Assembly (NCBI GenBank): GCA_031375105.1
Contig: JANMHJ010000046.1
Location: 217,558 to 281,557, forward strand
Direction: 5' to 3'
DNA length: 64,000 nt
DNA from: JANMDU01 sp031375105
GTDB lineage: Bacteria > Pseudomonadota > Gammaproteobacteria > Burkholderiales > Burkholderiaceae_C
The notes under the pieces were generated by a model. It was not told the DNA's origin, made no database searches, and was given only the letters and a program-made list of their open reading frames with translations. How positions within the stretch are numbered: position 1 is the stretch's first letter; the number at the start of each line of letters is the position of its first letter. Below are positions 1 to 8,746 of the stretch, in pieces. The position numbers and the translations under genes are program-made.

Positions 1-43
1 AGCTACTCGCAAGCAGTTCGCCGCCGGGGAAGGGATCGCTCAT
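1..43 (-). CDS. Start of an unidentified protein (cut by the window edge)
   Basis: An ATG at 43 on the minus strand opens a frame that runs off the window, reading MSDPFPGGELLAS. It starts 4 bases after the stop of the 3-hydroxyacyl-CoA dehydrogenase gene, with a purine-rich CGGAAG stretch about 10 bases upstream, so it is probably the next gene of the same operon. A fatty-acid or phenylacetate degradation enzyme would fit the position, but 14 residues are too few to identify it. Confidence 0.45.
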   Translation of the reverse strand, partial: MSDPFPGGELLASS

Positions 44-47
44 GAAT

Positions 48-1592
48 TCAAGCTTCCGCGTGTAAGAGGCTCAGGCCAAGCGCACCGCGCCTGCGCAGCC
101 AAGGGCTGGCGCGATAGCGCGGATCGCCATACACAGTTTGCATATTGACCAACACCTCCAAAATGCTTGCGCCGCCCACCGCATTGCCCATGGCCAGCGG
201 GCCGGTCGGGTAGCCTAGGCCAAGCTGCACCGCAGTGTCTAAATCTTGCGGAGTACAGATTTGCTGCTGGCACATGTCGGTGGCGATGTTCACGATGGTC
301 GCCACCACGCGCTGCGTGACGAAGCCTGCGCTGTCGCGGATCGTGCTCACGGGTTTGCCGTCTCTGGCAAACAGCTCTGCCGCAAAGGCCAGCATGTCGG
401 GGCGCACTGCAGGGTTGCCCATGATGACGCGGCGCTTCGTAGCGACATCGTCAAACAGCAGATCAATGCCCACCGTGCGCGCTGGGTCGTAGCGCTCGAA
501 AACAGCGACGGTGGTGACATCCCATCCAAGCGGCGCAACGATGGTCAGCGCATGCAAGGAAGGGCTCTGGCCCGTTTCCACTTTCGCGCCCAGTTTGACG
601 AGCAATTCAAGCAACTGCTTGCGCCGCGCCGCGTTGGGCGAGACCCAGACGGCTGGCTCATCTGCCGCATCATTTACTATGGAATTGATAGCAATCTGCG
701 CATGTTTTATAAGGGCAGATGGCTGATTTGTCTGAGAATAATCATAAAAACCCGCTTTCGTCTTGCGCCCGAGCACACCGCCGGCCAAGCGCTGAGCCGT
801 GATCACGCTGGGGCGGTAGCGCGGCTCCTCAAAGTATTGGTGATACACCGACTCCATCACCGGGTGCGAGACATCCAGCCCCGTTAAATCCATCAGCTCA
901 AAAGGCCCGAGCTTGAAGCCCACCTGATCACGCAATATGGCATCAATCGTGGCGAAATCGCTCACACCTTCGCTCACGATGCGCAGCGCCTCCGTGCCGT
1001 AGCCGCGACCTGCGTGGTTGACAATGAAGCCGGGTGTGTCGGAGGCCATCACGGGCGTGTGGCCCATTTGGCGAGACACGGTCATCAGCTTCTCGCTCAC
1101 ATCTGCAGCCGTCTTCAAGCCCGGTATCACTTCCACTACCTTCATCAGTGGCACCGGATTGAAGAAATGGTAGCCCACAAAACGCTCTGGTTTTGAGAGC
1201 GCGGCAGCAATTGCTGTGATAGGTAATGAGGAAGTATTAGTGGCAAGAACACAACTGTCCGAGACTATGGTTTCTAGCTGCTTAAAGAGCGCTTGCTTCA
1301 CGTCGATTTTTTCAACGATAGCCTCAACGATCAAATCGCAATGTTTCAAATCCTCAAGCTGCGCACAAGGCTTCAAAAGCGTCTTGCAAAGCACCACTTG
1401 TTCAGGGGATAGTTTGCCTTTTTCAAGCAGTTTGTCCCAGGTGCTGTTGATTGCATCGCGTGCATTCTCAGCAGCTTGTGGTGCCATGTCAAACAAGCTG
1501 ATTTGTGCGCCTGCTTGGGCGGCTATTTGGGCAATGCCCCGGCCCATCGCCCCTGTACCGACGATGCCAATATGTGTAAATACGCAGTTCAT
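48..1592 (-). CDS. paaH: 3-hydroxyacyl-CoA dehydrogenase, PaaH-like
   Basis: NAD-dependent oxidation of 3-hydroxyacyl-CoA in fatty-acid or phenylacetyl-CoA degradation, in the cytoplasm. The N-terminus has a Rossmann motif (GIVGTGAMG), followed by the family segments NTSSLPITAIA and YHFFNPVPLMKVVEV with the catalytic His and Glu. A second dehydrogenase C-terminal domain follows, with DSAGFVTQRVVATIVN and LGYPTGPLA near the end, the double-domain layout of PaaH proteins. At about 515 residues it is longer than E. coli PaaH (475, from memory). Part of the extra length is a copy of the dispersed repeat read through in the linker between the domains (PSALIKHAQIAI). The start is taken at the second ATG (1592), just before the Rossmann strand; an ATG at 1607 would add five residues. 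A substrate other than the phenylacetate intermediate is possible. Confidence 0.87.
   Translation of the reverse strand: MNCVFTHIGIVGTGAMGRGIAQIAAQAGAQISLFDMAPQAAENARDAINSTWDKLLEKGKLSPEQVVLCKTLLKPCAQLEDLKHCDLIVEAIVEKIDVKQALFKQLETIVSDSCVLATNTSSLPITAIAAALSKPERFVGYHFFNPVPLMKVVEVIPGLKTAADVSEKLMTVSRQMGHTPVMASDTPGFIVNHAGRGYGTEALRIVSEGVSDFATIDAILRDQVGFKLGPFELMDLTGLDVSHPVMESVYHQYFEEPRYRPSVITAQRLAGGVLGRKTKAGFYDYSQTNQPSALIKHAQIAINSIVNDAADEPAVWVSPNAARRKQLLELLVKLGAKVETGQSPSLHALTIVAPLGWDVTTVAVFERYDPARTVGIDLLFDDVATKRRVIMGNPAVRPDMLAFAAELFARDGKPVSTIRDSAGFVTQRVVATIVNIATDMCQQQICTPQDLDTAVQLGLGYPTGPLAMGNAVGGASILEVLVNMQTVYGDPRYRASPWLRRRGALGLSLLHAEA
668..718 (-). repeat. Dispersed repeat A, copy 1 (inside paaH, sense, in frame)
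   Basis: On the minus strand this reads GCCCTTATAAAACATGCG, then CAGATTGCTATCAATTCCATA, close to the other repeat A copies. It is translated without interruption as ALIKHAQIAINSIVND in the interdomain linker of the dehydrogenase. Confidence 0.8.
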
Positions 1593-1702
1593 GGGGGTGA
1601 TTATCACAGGTGTGTGTCAAAATGCAGCACTTATAGAGCAAGCTGTTGGTGCTACGGGGCATTTTCCCCACGACCGAGCTTGGAGATCAGTTTAAGAAAC
1701 CA

Positions 1703-4015
1703 ATGGCCTGGAAGCGCTGGCAGTTTATCGCAGGTATCGTTTTGATGGTGGGAGCCACTGCCGCTTCAGCGTTGTCGCTGGGGCGTGTGCGTGGTACCGC
1801 TTTGCTCGGACGCGGGCTCGATCTGAGCGTCCAAGGCACACTGGAAGCGCAAGAAGCCACGCCTGAAGCCAACTGCTTTTCAGCCGATCTGTTTTATGGC
1901 GAGACGCGTGTCTCGCCTAGCCAAATCAGTATCAGCCCGGAGCGAACGCCCTCGGGCGAGCTGCGCATTCGCATCCGCTCCTCCAGCATGGTGGATGAGC
2001 CCGTCGTGACGCTGTTTTTGCGCGCTGGCTGTGGCGCAGCCGTTTCGCGCCGTTATGTGTTGCTCTCTGAGACTTTGAGTGAAGCGGAGTCGGGCGCAGC
2101 GCAACCGCTGTTTATTTCGCCTTCAGCCCTGCCGCCAGCGGTCAGTGCGTCGCCCCGCAGCGCCAATGCAGCAGCCAACGCAGGCTTGGGAGCCGCTACA
2201 GGCGCTGGCGGATTGGCTTCACCCACCAGCCCATCTTCAGCCAATGCCAACCGAAGCAACGAGCGCTCCTCTGAGCTCGCCGCCCAGCGGCAAGCCAGGC
2301 GAGAAGCACGCCTAGCAGCGCAAGAGCGCTCCAGCGCCCAAGCGCTGCCCGATGCGGCGCAAGCCTCCGCACCCCGTCCTTCCGTCGTGCGCAAAGCAAA
2401 TCAGCCCAAATCGGGCGCGCCTCGCCTGCAAGTCGATCTGCTTGACCTGACCAGTACTGAGCTCAATTTGCGTGGCTCGGCTGAGCTCAGCAGTGCGCCT
2501 TCCAGCGATGAAAACCTGCGCCGCCAAGCGCAGGCATTGTGGCGCTCGCTCAATGCTTCGCCTGAAGACACGCTGCGCGACACCTTGCGCCTTGAGACGC
2601 TCGAATCTCAGATGCGCACCGCGCTTGAGCAAAGCAAGCGCCAAGGGCAAGACATCGCCACGCTTTCCAGCGAGTTGCAAGCCGCGCAGCGCGCTCGCTA
2701 TCTCAATCCCTTCTCCGCCTTTTTAGGTGTGCTCGCTTTGCTGGCGCTGGCTTTGAGCTTCGTGCTTTGGCGGCGCAATGCAGGCAGCAGCCAGCCTTGG
2801 TGGGGCAGCGCGGCCTCGCAAGTCAATCCGCAAGATGAGGAGCATCTCTGGGGCCATTTGGTGGATTCGCAAAGCCCGGGCGATTCACCCGTGCGCAAAG
2901 AAGCCAGTCATCAAGAAGCAGGATTGCACAATGCATCAGCCAAGCCCAAGGCACCCAGCCGCGACACGCAAGACGACGACACCAGCCCCGGCGTGTTGGT
3001 AGGACAAGGTGCGCAAGGCCCGCTGCGCTTTGTAGACAAGCCCAGCCCGGTGGTGGATTTTGCTGCTGTGCCCGAGAAGTTCAGCATCGCCACCGCCAAA
3101 ATTCAGCCGCTGGGCAGCTCAACAGCCGCAGGCCGAGGCGGCAGCATGGGCAGAGTAGACAGCACGCCGCCGCCTTCGCTCATGCCCTCAGCCACCAAGC
3201 TGAGTGGCGGCAAAGGCAACCGCAGCGCATTTGCGCACAGCGATTTTGCCAGCAGCCTGTTCGGTCAATCCCGCGTTGCAGCCGCAGAAGAGCTGTTTGA
3301 CATTCAAGAGCAGGCTGACTTTTTCATGTCGCTGGATCAGCCCGAACAAGCGATTGAAGTGCTCAAGAATCACATCACAGAAAATGTGGAGACCAGTGCA
3401 TTGGCCTACATGGATTTGTTTGATATTTACCACCGCGTAGGCCGCCAGAAAGACTATGCCCAACTGCGCGAAGAGTTCAATCGCGTCTTTAATGCGCAGG
3501 TGCCTGAATTTGCGCAGCATGGTGCTGCCTCTTTAGGACTGGAAGATTTCCCAGAGGTGTTGCACAACATCCAGCTCGCTTGGGCCATGCCACTGGACGC
3601 GCTCGATGTGATCGAAGAATCCATCTTCCGCCAGCCCGGCCAAGATCGGCGCCCGCTCGATATGATGGCCTATCGAGAGCTGATGCTGCTCTATGCGCTG
3701 GCCAAAGAGTTGGCGCGTCCCGGCGCTAAATTCTCCATGTTGCCCGCCTCCATGCAGTCAGCCGTCTTGCCCAGCTTGGCTGTCGCAGCACAGCCAGAAT
3801 TGCCCGATCTGGATTTGGGCGATGGTTTGATGCTGTCCGTTCCCCAGGTCGATATGCTCTCCATGGACGATCTCACCCATGACCGTACCGTGCGCATGCC
3901 CTCAGCATTGGTCTCAACGCCACCTGTATCACCTGTCGAGGGCCTAGATTTTGATCTGAGCGGTATTGATGAGCTGAATGAATTTAAGCTCCCCGGTGCT
4001 GACAAAACATCCTAA
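1703..4015 (+). CDS. FimV-like type IV pilus assembly / polar hub protein
   Basis: Resembles the large FimV-family proteins of Burkholderiales, which organise cell-pole and type IV pilus functions. An N-terminal hydrophobic segment (FIAGIVLMVGATAASAL) is followed by the FimV-type opening LSLGRVRGTALLGRGLDLSV. Then come a beta-rich periplasmic region, a long Ala/Ser/Arg-rich low-complexity stretch, a coiled coil (SQMRTALEQSKRQGQDIATL), one membrane helix (FLGVLALLALALSFVLWRR) and a cytoplasmic part. The C-terminal part holds the conserved FimV-like TPR segment (ADFFMSLDQPEQAIEVLKNHI). The length of 770 residues is normal. The start is ATG 1703; an upstream in-frame start at 1646 would put 19 polar residues before the signal. 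In many relatives truA and trpF follow; here a convergent MFS gene does. FimV-like is safer than fimV proper, because no LysM motif is obvious. Confidence 0.75.
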   Translation: MAWKRWQFIAGIVLMVGATAASALSLGRVRGTALLGRGLDLSVQGTLEAQEATPEANCFSADLFYGETRVSPSQISISPERTPSGELRIRIRSSSMVDEPVVTLFLRAGCGAAVSRRYVLLSETLSEAESGAAQPLFISPSALPPAVSASPRSANAAANAGLGAATGAGGLASPTSPSSANANRSNERSSELAAQRQARREARLAAQERSSAQALPDAAQASAPRPSVVRKANQPKSGAPRLQVDLLDLTSTELNLRGSAELSSAPSSDENLRRQAQALWRSLNASPEDTLRDTLRLETLESQMRTALEQSKRQGQDIATLSSELQAAQRARYLNPFSAFLGVLALLALALSFVLWRRNAGSSQPWWGSAASQVNPQDEEHLWGHLVDSQSPGDSPVRKEASHQEAGLHNASAKPKAPSRDTQDDDTSPGVLVGQGAQGPLRFVDKPSPVVDFAAVPEKFSIATAKIQPLGSSTAAGRGGSMGRVDSTPPPSLMPSATKLSGGKGNRSAFAHSDFASSLFGQSRVAAAEELFDIQEQADFFMSLDQPEQAIEVLKNHITENVETSALAYMDLFDIYHRVGRQKDYAQLREEFNRVFNAQVPEFAQHGAASLGLEDFPEVLHNIQLAWAMPLDALDVIEESIFRQPGQDRRPLDMMAYRELMLLYALAKELARPGAKFSMLPASMQSAVLPSLAVAAQPELPDLDLGDGLMLSVPQVDMLSMDDLTHDRTVRMPSALVSTPPVSPVEGLDFDLSGIDELNEFKLPGADKTS

Positions 4016-4027
4016 GCCCGATGCTTT

Positions 4028-4046
4028 GCGAGCGCAGTTAGCTCGC
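4028..4046. terminator. Possible hairpin between convergent genes
   Basis: GCGAGC and GCTCGC form a 6-bp stem with a 7-base loop in the 56-bp gap between the convergent fimV-like and MFS genes. There is no clear T-run on either side, so it is only a candidate terminator. Confidence 0.3.
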
Positions 4047-4071
4047 GTCTCTCAGGCATGGCATCAGCGTG

Positions 4072-5268
4072 TCAAATTGTTTTAGCCGCCATGCGCTGCG
4101 CCAAGGCGCTTAAACCCATTGCCAGCAGCAAGCCTGCCAGCCCAGCCCAATGCAGCTGCGCCATCAGCCCTTGCGTGACCATCACGCCGCCAAAGGCTGA
4201 GCCTACGCCCTGGCCTAGGTACATCGCCGAGGTATTCAGCGCCACGCTCACACTGGCCATTGCAGGCGCAAGCGCCACCAGCCGCGCCTGCTGCGCTGAA
4301 TTGCAAGAGAAGCAACCCAAACCCCAAGGAATGATCACCAAGCTCAGCAGCACAAGATTCGTACCCAGCGGCCACAACAGCATCGTCAAAGCCATCAGCG
4401 CGAGTGTGATCATCACAGCCTGCGGCGGCCCGCTTCGGTCGATCATGCGCGAGACGGCGAAACTACCCAGCAGCCCAAACACGCCAAACACCGCAAACAG
4501 CATGGCCAGATCACGCGCAGAACCCTGCAACACACTCATGATGTAGGGCGACAAATAAGCAAACACCACGAATTGCCCGCTGGCAGACACCGCTGTCACT
4601 AACACTGTGACGATCAGCAGCGGCGAAGAAAGCGTCTGGCGCCACATCGCGCCGCTGATTGCCGCTGGCCTGACACCGCTAGGAATCACGCGCCACACCA
4701 CTGCCGCGCTCAGCAATGCCAACACTGCCAGTATCCCAAATGCGACGCGCCAGCCATACACGCCGCCCACCAAAGCCGAAAGTGGTGAGCCAATGACAGA
4801 AGCCACACCCCAGCCCAGAAAGACCGTGGTGATGGCTCGCCCGCGCCGATCAGGCGCCACCAGCATGCCCGCCACAGCCGCTGCCTGCGGCGTAAAAATC
4901 GCTGCTGAAATCACGGCCAACACCCGCAGCACCAGCAAGCTCGTGTAACCCGGCGCGAGTGCGCAGGCGGCGTGCAAGAGCGCAAACCACAGCATGGAAG
5001 CGGCCAGCAGCATGCGGCGATCCAGTCGCCCCACCGCTGCCGCCAGCAAAGGCGCACCAAGGCACACCGTGATTGCAGCCGCCGTGATGAGCTGCCCCGC
5101 CGAAGCCACGCTGACTTGCAGCGAAGAAGCAATGTCATTCAAAGTGCCTGGCACCAGCATCACGCCCGTGCCAATCACGAAATTGCCGATCAAAAGCGTC
5201 CACAGCAGAGCGCTTTCAGACAGATCGTGGCCTGTGATGGCGGTGTTGTTGTTCTTGTCTGAGGGCAT
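4072..5268 (-). CDS. MFS transporter, DHA1-type exporter
   Basis: A 398-residue integral membrane protein with about 12 hydrophobic segments. It has the family motif-A-like loop after helix 2 (GAPLLAAAVGRLDRR) and a second such loop later (LGSFAVSRMIDRSG). Length and layout fit the DHA1 drug/sugar exporter family of the major facilitator superfamily, which uses the proton gradient to expel small molecules such as arabinose-like sugars or drugs. The substrate cannot be told from sequence. It is monocistronic and convergent with the fimV-like gene. Its promoter region (5269-5311) is shared only with a repeat A copy. Confidence 0.85.
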   Translation of the reverse strand: MPSDKNNNTAITGHDLSESALLWTLLIGNFVIGTGVMLVPGTLNDIASSLQVSVASAGQLITAAAITVCLGAPLLAAAVGRLDRRMLLAASMLWFALLHAACALAPGYTSLLVLRVLAVISAAIFTPQAAAVAGMLVAPDRRGRAITTVFLGWGVASVIGSPLSALVGGVYGWRVAFGILAVLALLSAAVVWRVIPSGVRPAAISGAMWRQTLSSPLLIVTVLVTAVSASGQFVVFAYLSPYIMSVLQGSARDLAMLFAVFGVFGLLGSFAVSRMIDRSGPPQAVMITLALMALTMLLWPLGTNLVLLSLVIIPWGLGCFSCNSAQQARLVALAPAMASVSVALNTSAMYLGQGVGSAFGGVMVTQGLMAQLHWAGLAGLLLAMGLSALAQRMAAKTI

Positions 5269-5311
5269 GGATAGATTATGCGACGCGGTAAGTATTGAAA
5301 CTATTTAGACC

Positions 5312-5360
5312 GATAGCCGTTATATATTGTGCATAGTTTGCTATCTAATTAATAGCAATT
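5312..5360 (+). repeat. Dispersed repeat A, copy 2 (intergenic)
   Basis: Reads GCCGTTATATATTGTGCATAG, then TTTGCTATCTAATTAATAGCAA. The right half forms a small hairpin (TTGCTAT...ATAGCAA). It lies between the MFS gene and the DUF3297 gene. The rest of this 172-bp gap (5361-5440) shows nothing that I recognise. Confidence 0.75.
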
Positions 5361-5440
5361 GACGTATTCAAGTGCAGCCATCGGTACGTGGTAGGGCAGC
5401 GTAGCTTCTGCCAGTTTGTGCGATTTCTTGTTTAAAAAGC

Positions 5441-5740
5441 TCAGCGATAAAACGCTTCCACCTCGCCTCTGAGCTTGATCAGCAGGGGCTGGCCTTTGCG
5501 ATCCACCGTCTTGCCCGAGGGCACTTTGATCCAGCGTTCGCTGATGCAGTATTCCTCCACATCTTGGCGCTCTTTGCCATTGAAGCGGATGCCGATGCTG
5601 TGCGCCATCACAGCCGCATGATGGTGCGGACTGCGTGGATCCACGCTTAAGTGATCGGGCAGTGCGGGGCGCTCAGTAGCCGAGTTGGGAGCTGGAGTTG
5701 GAGATGGAGCAGAGGCGGGGCTAGTAGGTGCAGTGGTCAT
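5441..5740 (-). CDS. DUF3297 family protein
   Basis: A 99-residue protein with a Pro/Ala-rich N-terminus, then the conserved block LPDHLSVDPRSPHHHAAV and IGIRFNGKERQDVEEYCISE, ending in GEVEAFYR. This matches DUF3297, a small soluble proteobacterial family of unknown function. It sits 33 bp downstream of the CRY-DASH gene start side but is transcribed as its own unit or as the end of the photolyase operon; the 33-bp gap allows read-through. No catalytic residues can be assigned. Confidence 0.8.
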   Translation of the reverse strand: MTTAPTSPASAPSPTPAPNSATERPALPDHLSVDPRSPHHHAAVMAHSIGIRFNGKERQDVEEYCISERWIKVPSGKTVDRKGQPLLIKLRGEVEAFYR

Positions 5741-5773
5741 GGAATTGCATTTGTGATTTGAATGACACTGATT

Positions 5774-7009
5774 TTAGATGCCCTGCGCCCAAAGAGAGCG
5801 GTATGCGCCATCGGGGTCGTGCTCTCGCGCTTGCTTGTCAGGATCAAAGCGCCGCCCGCCGCGCGGATCGGTGCCGCGTCCGGCGATATAAAGCCAATTG
5901 CCTTGGTTGCTGTACACATCGTAATCAATCAGTTGCGCTTCAAACCAAGCTGCGCCGGCGCCCAAATCGCCTTTCAGATCGTGAATGAGATAACTGGCCA
6001 CAATTTGGCGCATGCGATTGGAGAGCCAGCCGGTAGCGGCGAGCTCGGCCATGCCGGCATCAATGAGCGGCTCGCCCGTGCGCGCTGCGCACCAGCGCGC
6101 TAAGCCTTGTGGGTTGTCTTTTCTGGGCGGGCTGAGTTGCCCGGGCGAGGCGCCGGCCAAGCCTCGCTCGGTGTAGAGCTGGCGGCCACGCTGCAAGTGT
6201 AAAAACCGAAAGTAATCACGCCAGAGCAGCTCAAACACAATCCAATAGGTGCTTTCATTTGCGCCGCGCTCGGCTTCGAAACGCTTGAGCGCGGCATAAA
6301 TCATTGGCGCGGACAATGCGCCGCAAGCCAGCCAAGGCGAAAAGCGGGTGGAGAAGAGTTGCGCTGGCGCGAAGGCCATCAGTTGGCTCCGGGTGAGTTT
6401 GTAGTTGGAGGCGAAATCTTGCGAAAAATAATGCCTGAGGTGAGCTGTTGCGGCTGTATCGGGCAAGTTGCGCTCATTTGCTGCGGATGCTTTCAAAGAT
6501 CGCGACTTCAAACCTTGTTGTTCCACTTTGTTTCTGAACGCGGTAAACACAGGCGGCAATTGCTTCACATCAAAGGGCAAATCGGCAGGCTCAAGCAAGC
6601 TTGATTGCCAGAGCGTTTGCACTCGCAGCCCCGCAGCTTGCAAAGTCTTGATCTCGGCTTGCTCTTCTGGCGCCGCGATCTCTTCGCAAAATATTTTTTC
6701 CGCACCTTGGCTTCGCGCCCATTCGACCAAGACATCTCCTGGCGCGCCATGCAACTCAGATAAATCATGACCGAGCGATTGGAGCGCCTCGCGCAGCTCC
6801 TGCAAGCGCAATTTCAAGAAAGCTTGGCGATGGGATCCCATCCGGTCAAAGCCCCAGCGCGTGGGCTGTGCATGCTTTAGGTCATGCAGATACACAGCAA
6901 GCAATGGAGCGGATGCATGGCGAGCGGCTTCGTAGGCGAGATCAAAAGCAGGGTTGTCTTGAAGGCGTAAATCGTTGCGAAACCAATAGATCACGGCGGA
7001 TTTGCGCAT
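5774..7009 (-). CDS. DASH-family cryptochrome / single-strand DNA photolyase
   Basis: A FAD- and antenna-binding blue-light protein of the cryptochrome/photolyase superfamily. The N-terminal domain begins IYWFRNDLRLQDNPAF; the FAD-binding helical domain has TRFSPWLACGALS, ELLWRDYFRFLHLQ, TGWLSNRMRQIVASYLI and, near the end, GNWLYIAGRGTDPRGGRRF. The last two, especially GRGTDPRG, are typical of CRY-DASH proteins, which repair cyclobutane dimers mainly in single-stranded DNA. Its ATG at 7009 overlaps the stop of the DUF2256 gene (TGATG), indicating translational coupling; a longer in-frame extension to 7126 is really the DUF2256 gene in another frame. At 411 residues it is slightly short for the family but complete. 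Confidence 0.88.
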   Translation of the reverse strand: MRKSAVIYWFRNDLRLQDNPAFDLAYEAARHASAPLLAVYLHDLKHAQPTRWGFDRMGSHRQAFLKLRLQELREALQSLGHDLSELHGAPGDVLVEWARSQGAEKIFCEEIAAPEEQAEIKTLQAAGLRVQTLWQSSLLEPADLPFDVKQLPPVFTAFRNKVEQQGLKSRSLKASAANERNLPDTAATAHLRHYFSQDFASNYKLTRSQLMAFAPAQLFSTRFSPWLACGALSAPMIYAALKRFEAERGANESTYWIVFELLWRDYFRFLHLQRGRQLYTERGLAGASPGQLSPPRKDNPQGLARWCAARTGEPLIDAGMAELAATGWLSNRMRQIVASYLIHDLKGDLGAGAAWFEAQLIDYDVYSNQGNWLYIAGRGTDPRGGRRFDPDKQAREHDPDGAYRSLWAQGI

Positions 7010-7164
7010 CAGGTTTTCTTCTCCGGCTTGTAGCTCATGCGGCAGCGATCCGAGCAGTATTTCACTTCTTCCCAAACCTTCTCCCATTTTTTGCGCCAAG
7101 CAAAGGGGCGCTGGCAATAGACGCAAATTTTGCTCGGTAAATTGGTTTTTTTGATCATTTTCAT
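7009..7164 (-). CDS. DUF2256 zinc-ribbon protein, photolyase partner
   Basis: A 51-residue reading frame: MKMIKKTNLPSKICVYCQRP, then FAWRKKWEKVWEEVKYCSDR, then CRMSYKPEKKT. Two cysteine pairs (C14-x2-C17 and C37-x3-C41) flank a Trp-rich loop, the pattern of DUF2256. That family is often encoded beside cryptochrome/photolyase genes; its function is unknown. It starts 22 bp after the photolyase gene and its stop overlaps the CRY-DASH start, so all are probably one transcript. Confidence 0.85.
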   Translation of the reverse strand: MKMIKKTNLPSKICVYCQRPFAWRKKWEKVWEEVKYCSDRCRMSYKPEKKT

Positions 7165-7186
7165 AAGAGGGCTCGCAGAGGGCGAG

Positions 7187-8743
7187 TTAAAAATCCAAAG
7201 TGGTTTGAGCGCTGGCTAGCTGCTTTGCGCCGCCTGACCTAGGGCGGGCGATCTTGCCTGCGCGGGATGCATGCTTTTTCACGATCTCTGCCTTGCCCGC
7301 ACGCACATGCGGCTGCGCACGTAAATCAAACAGCTTGGCTTTGGCCTCGCGCGTGGCTACTTGCAGATCGACCAATGGCATGGGTATGTCACATTCTGCG
7401 CCGATGCCCACCGTCAGCCCCAAGCGATCAAGCAGCTCGGGCGGCATGCGCCATGGCTCGAAAAGCCAAGTGTCGGGCACGCGGCGCATCGCGGGCAACC
7501 AGCGGCGCACAAAATGGCCACGGGGATCGTGATCCTGTGCTTGCTTGATGGGGTTGTACACGCGCGGCGTGTTGATACCGGTGGTGCCCGATTGCATTTG
7601 CATCTGGCTCCAATGAATACCCGGCTCATAATCTAAAAACTGCCGCGCCAACCATTGCCCTACTTGTCGCCAATGCAGCCAAAGCGGATAGGCTGCCACA
7701 GACACCAACATTGCACGCATCCGAAAATTCAACCAACCCGTCTCGCGCAGCATCACCACGCAGGCATCCACCAGCGGCCAGCCAGTGCGCGCCCTCGTTA
7801 GTGCTTCAAAATGCGCGGCATGCCAATCGTTTTCCCTCAGGCCGTCGTAACTGCGATGCAGATTGCGCCATTCCAATTCGGGTTCGGATTCAAGCTTTTG
7901 AATAAAGTGGCAATGCCAATGCAGGCGGCTTACAAAGGCCACCAAGCCTTTCTTTTGCCAATTACCTGCTGGCAGTTTTTGAATTTCAAGATATGTGGCC
8001 TGCACCACTTCGCGCAAACTCACGCAGCCCAAAGCCAAATAGGGCGACAAACGCGAGCAGGCGGTGGGCGCAGACAAAGGCGATGAGATGCCGCCTCGGT
8101 ATTGCGCGCTGCGATCCGTCAAAAATTCATGCAACACCTCTAGCGCCAAGCGCCTGCCGCCCAATTGGCGCAGCTTGGGTGCAATGGGCGCTAAGCCCAG
8201 CTTGCTCGGGCCGGGTAGCAGCACTGCGGGCCAAGGCAAGGGGATGAACTTGAGGCTGTCCGCGTTTGGAGCAGGCAACAGGGGAGCACGCACATGCGCA
8301 TCCCAATGCTTTTTCCAATTGTCTCGATTTTTAAGCCTGCGCACCACACCGAATTGCCTGAACTCTTGCCAAGGCACGCCGCTGGATTTGCACCATTGCG
8401 CTACAGCGATGTCGCGCTGATAGGTGATGGCATTGCCCGTTTCTTCGTGCGAATACAGCGCATCGAAGGGCTGCGCTTCCAGCAGCTTGGCAAACACATC
8501 AATCACCTCGCCCGAGACCACATGCAATTGCCCATTCATGCGGCGCAAATCAGCATCCAAATCGCGCAGGCTTTCAAGCAGGAATCCGTAGTGTTGATAA
8601 GCTGCATCTGGTTGCGTCCATAAGCTCGGCTCAATCACGTAAATACAAAGCACTGGGCCGCGCTCTGATGCGGCGGCAAGCGCAGCATGGTCGGCCACAC
8701 GCAAATCGCGCTTGAACCAAACCACGCTGTATCCGCTGCGCAT
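7187..8743 (-). CDS. Deoxyribodipyrimidine photolyase / cryptochrome-like flavoprotein
   Basis: A 518-residue member of the photolyase/cryptochrome superfamily, distinct from its DASH neighbour. The N-terminal Rossmann-like domain begins SVVWFKRDLRVADHAALAAA. The FAD domain has CSRLSPYLALGCVSLREV, RTGWPLVDACVVMLRETGWL, NFRMRAMLVS and the late segment NTPRVYNPIKQAQDHDP. It probably repairs UV dimers in DNA or senses blue light. After the fold there is a basic tail of about 50 residues ending in QTTLDF, which looks like a clamp-binding peptide. It is second in the operon: DCC gene, this gene, DUF2256, CRY-DASH. The exact photolyase class is not certain. Confidence 0.85.
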   Translation of the reverse strand: MRSGYSVVWFKRDLRVADHAALAAASERGPVLCIYVIEPSLWTQPDAAYQHYGFLLESLRDLDADLRRMNGQLHVVSGEVIDVFAKLLEAQPFDALYSHEETGNAITYQRDIAVAQWCKSSGVPWQEFRQFGVVRRLKNRDNWKKHWDAHVRAPLLPAPNADSLKFIPLPWPAVLLPGPSKLGLAPIAPKLRQLGGRRLALEVLHEFLTDRSAQYRGGISSPLSAPTACSRLSPYLALGCVSLREVVQATYLEIQKLPAGNWQKKGLVAFVSRLHWHCHFIQKLESEPELEWRNLHRSYDGLRENDWHAAHFEALTRARTGWPLVDACVVMLRETGWLNFRMRAMLVSVAAYPLWLHWRQVGQWLARQFLDYEPGIHWSQMQMQSGTTGINTPRVYNPIKQAQDHDPRGHFVRRWLPAMRRVPDTWLFEPWRMPPELLDRLGLTVGIGAECDIPMPLVDLQVATREAKAKLFDLRAQPHVRAGKAEIVKKHASRAGKIARPRSGGAKQLASAQTTLDF

Positions 8744-8746
8744 GAT

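Noticed and set aside
5344..5440. Minus-strand open stretch after the DUF3297 stop (ends ...VPMAALEYVNCY)
   Set aside because: About 30 codons with no start codon of its own, no homology recognised, and its end lies in repeat A. Probably chance.
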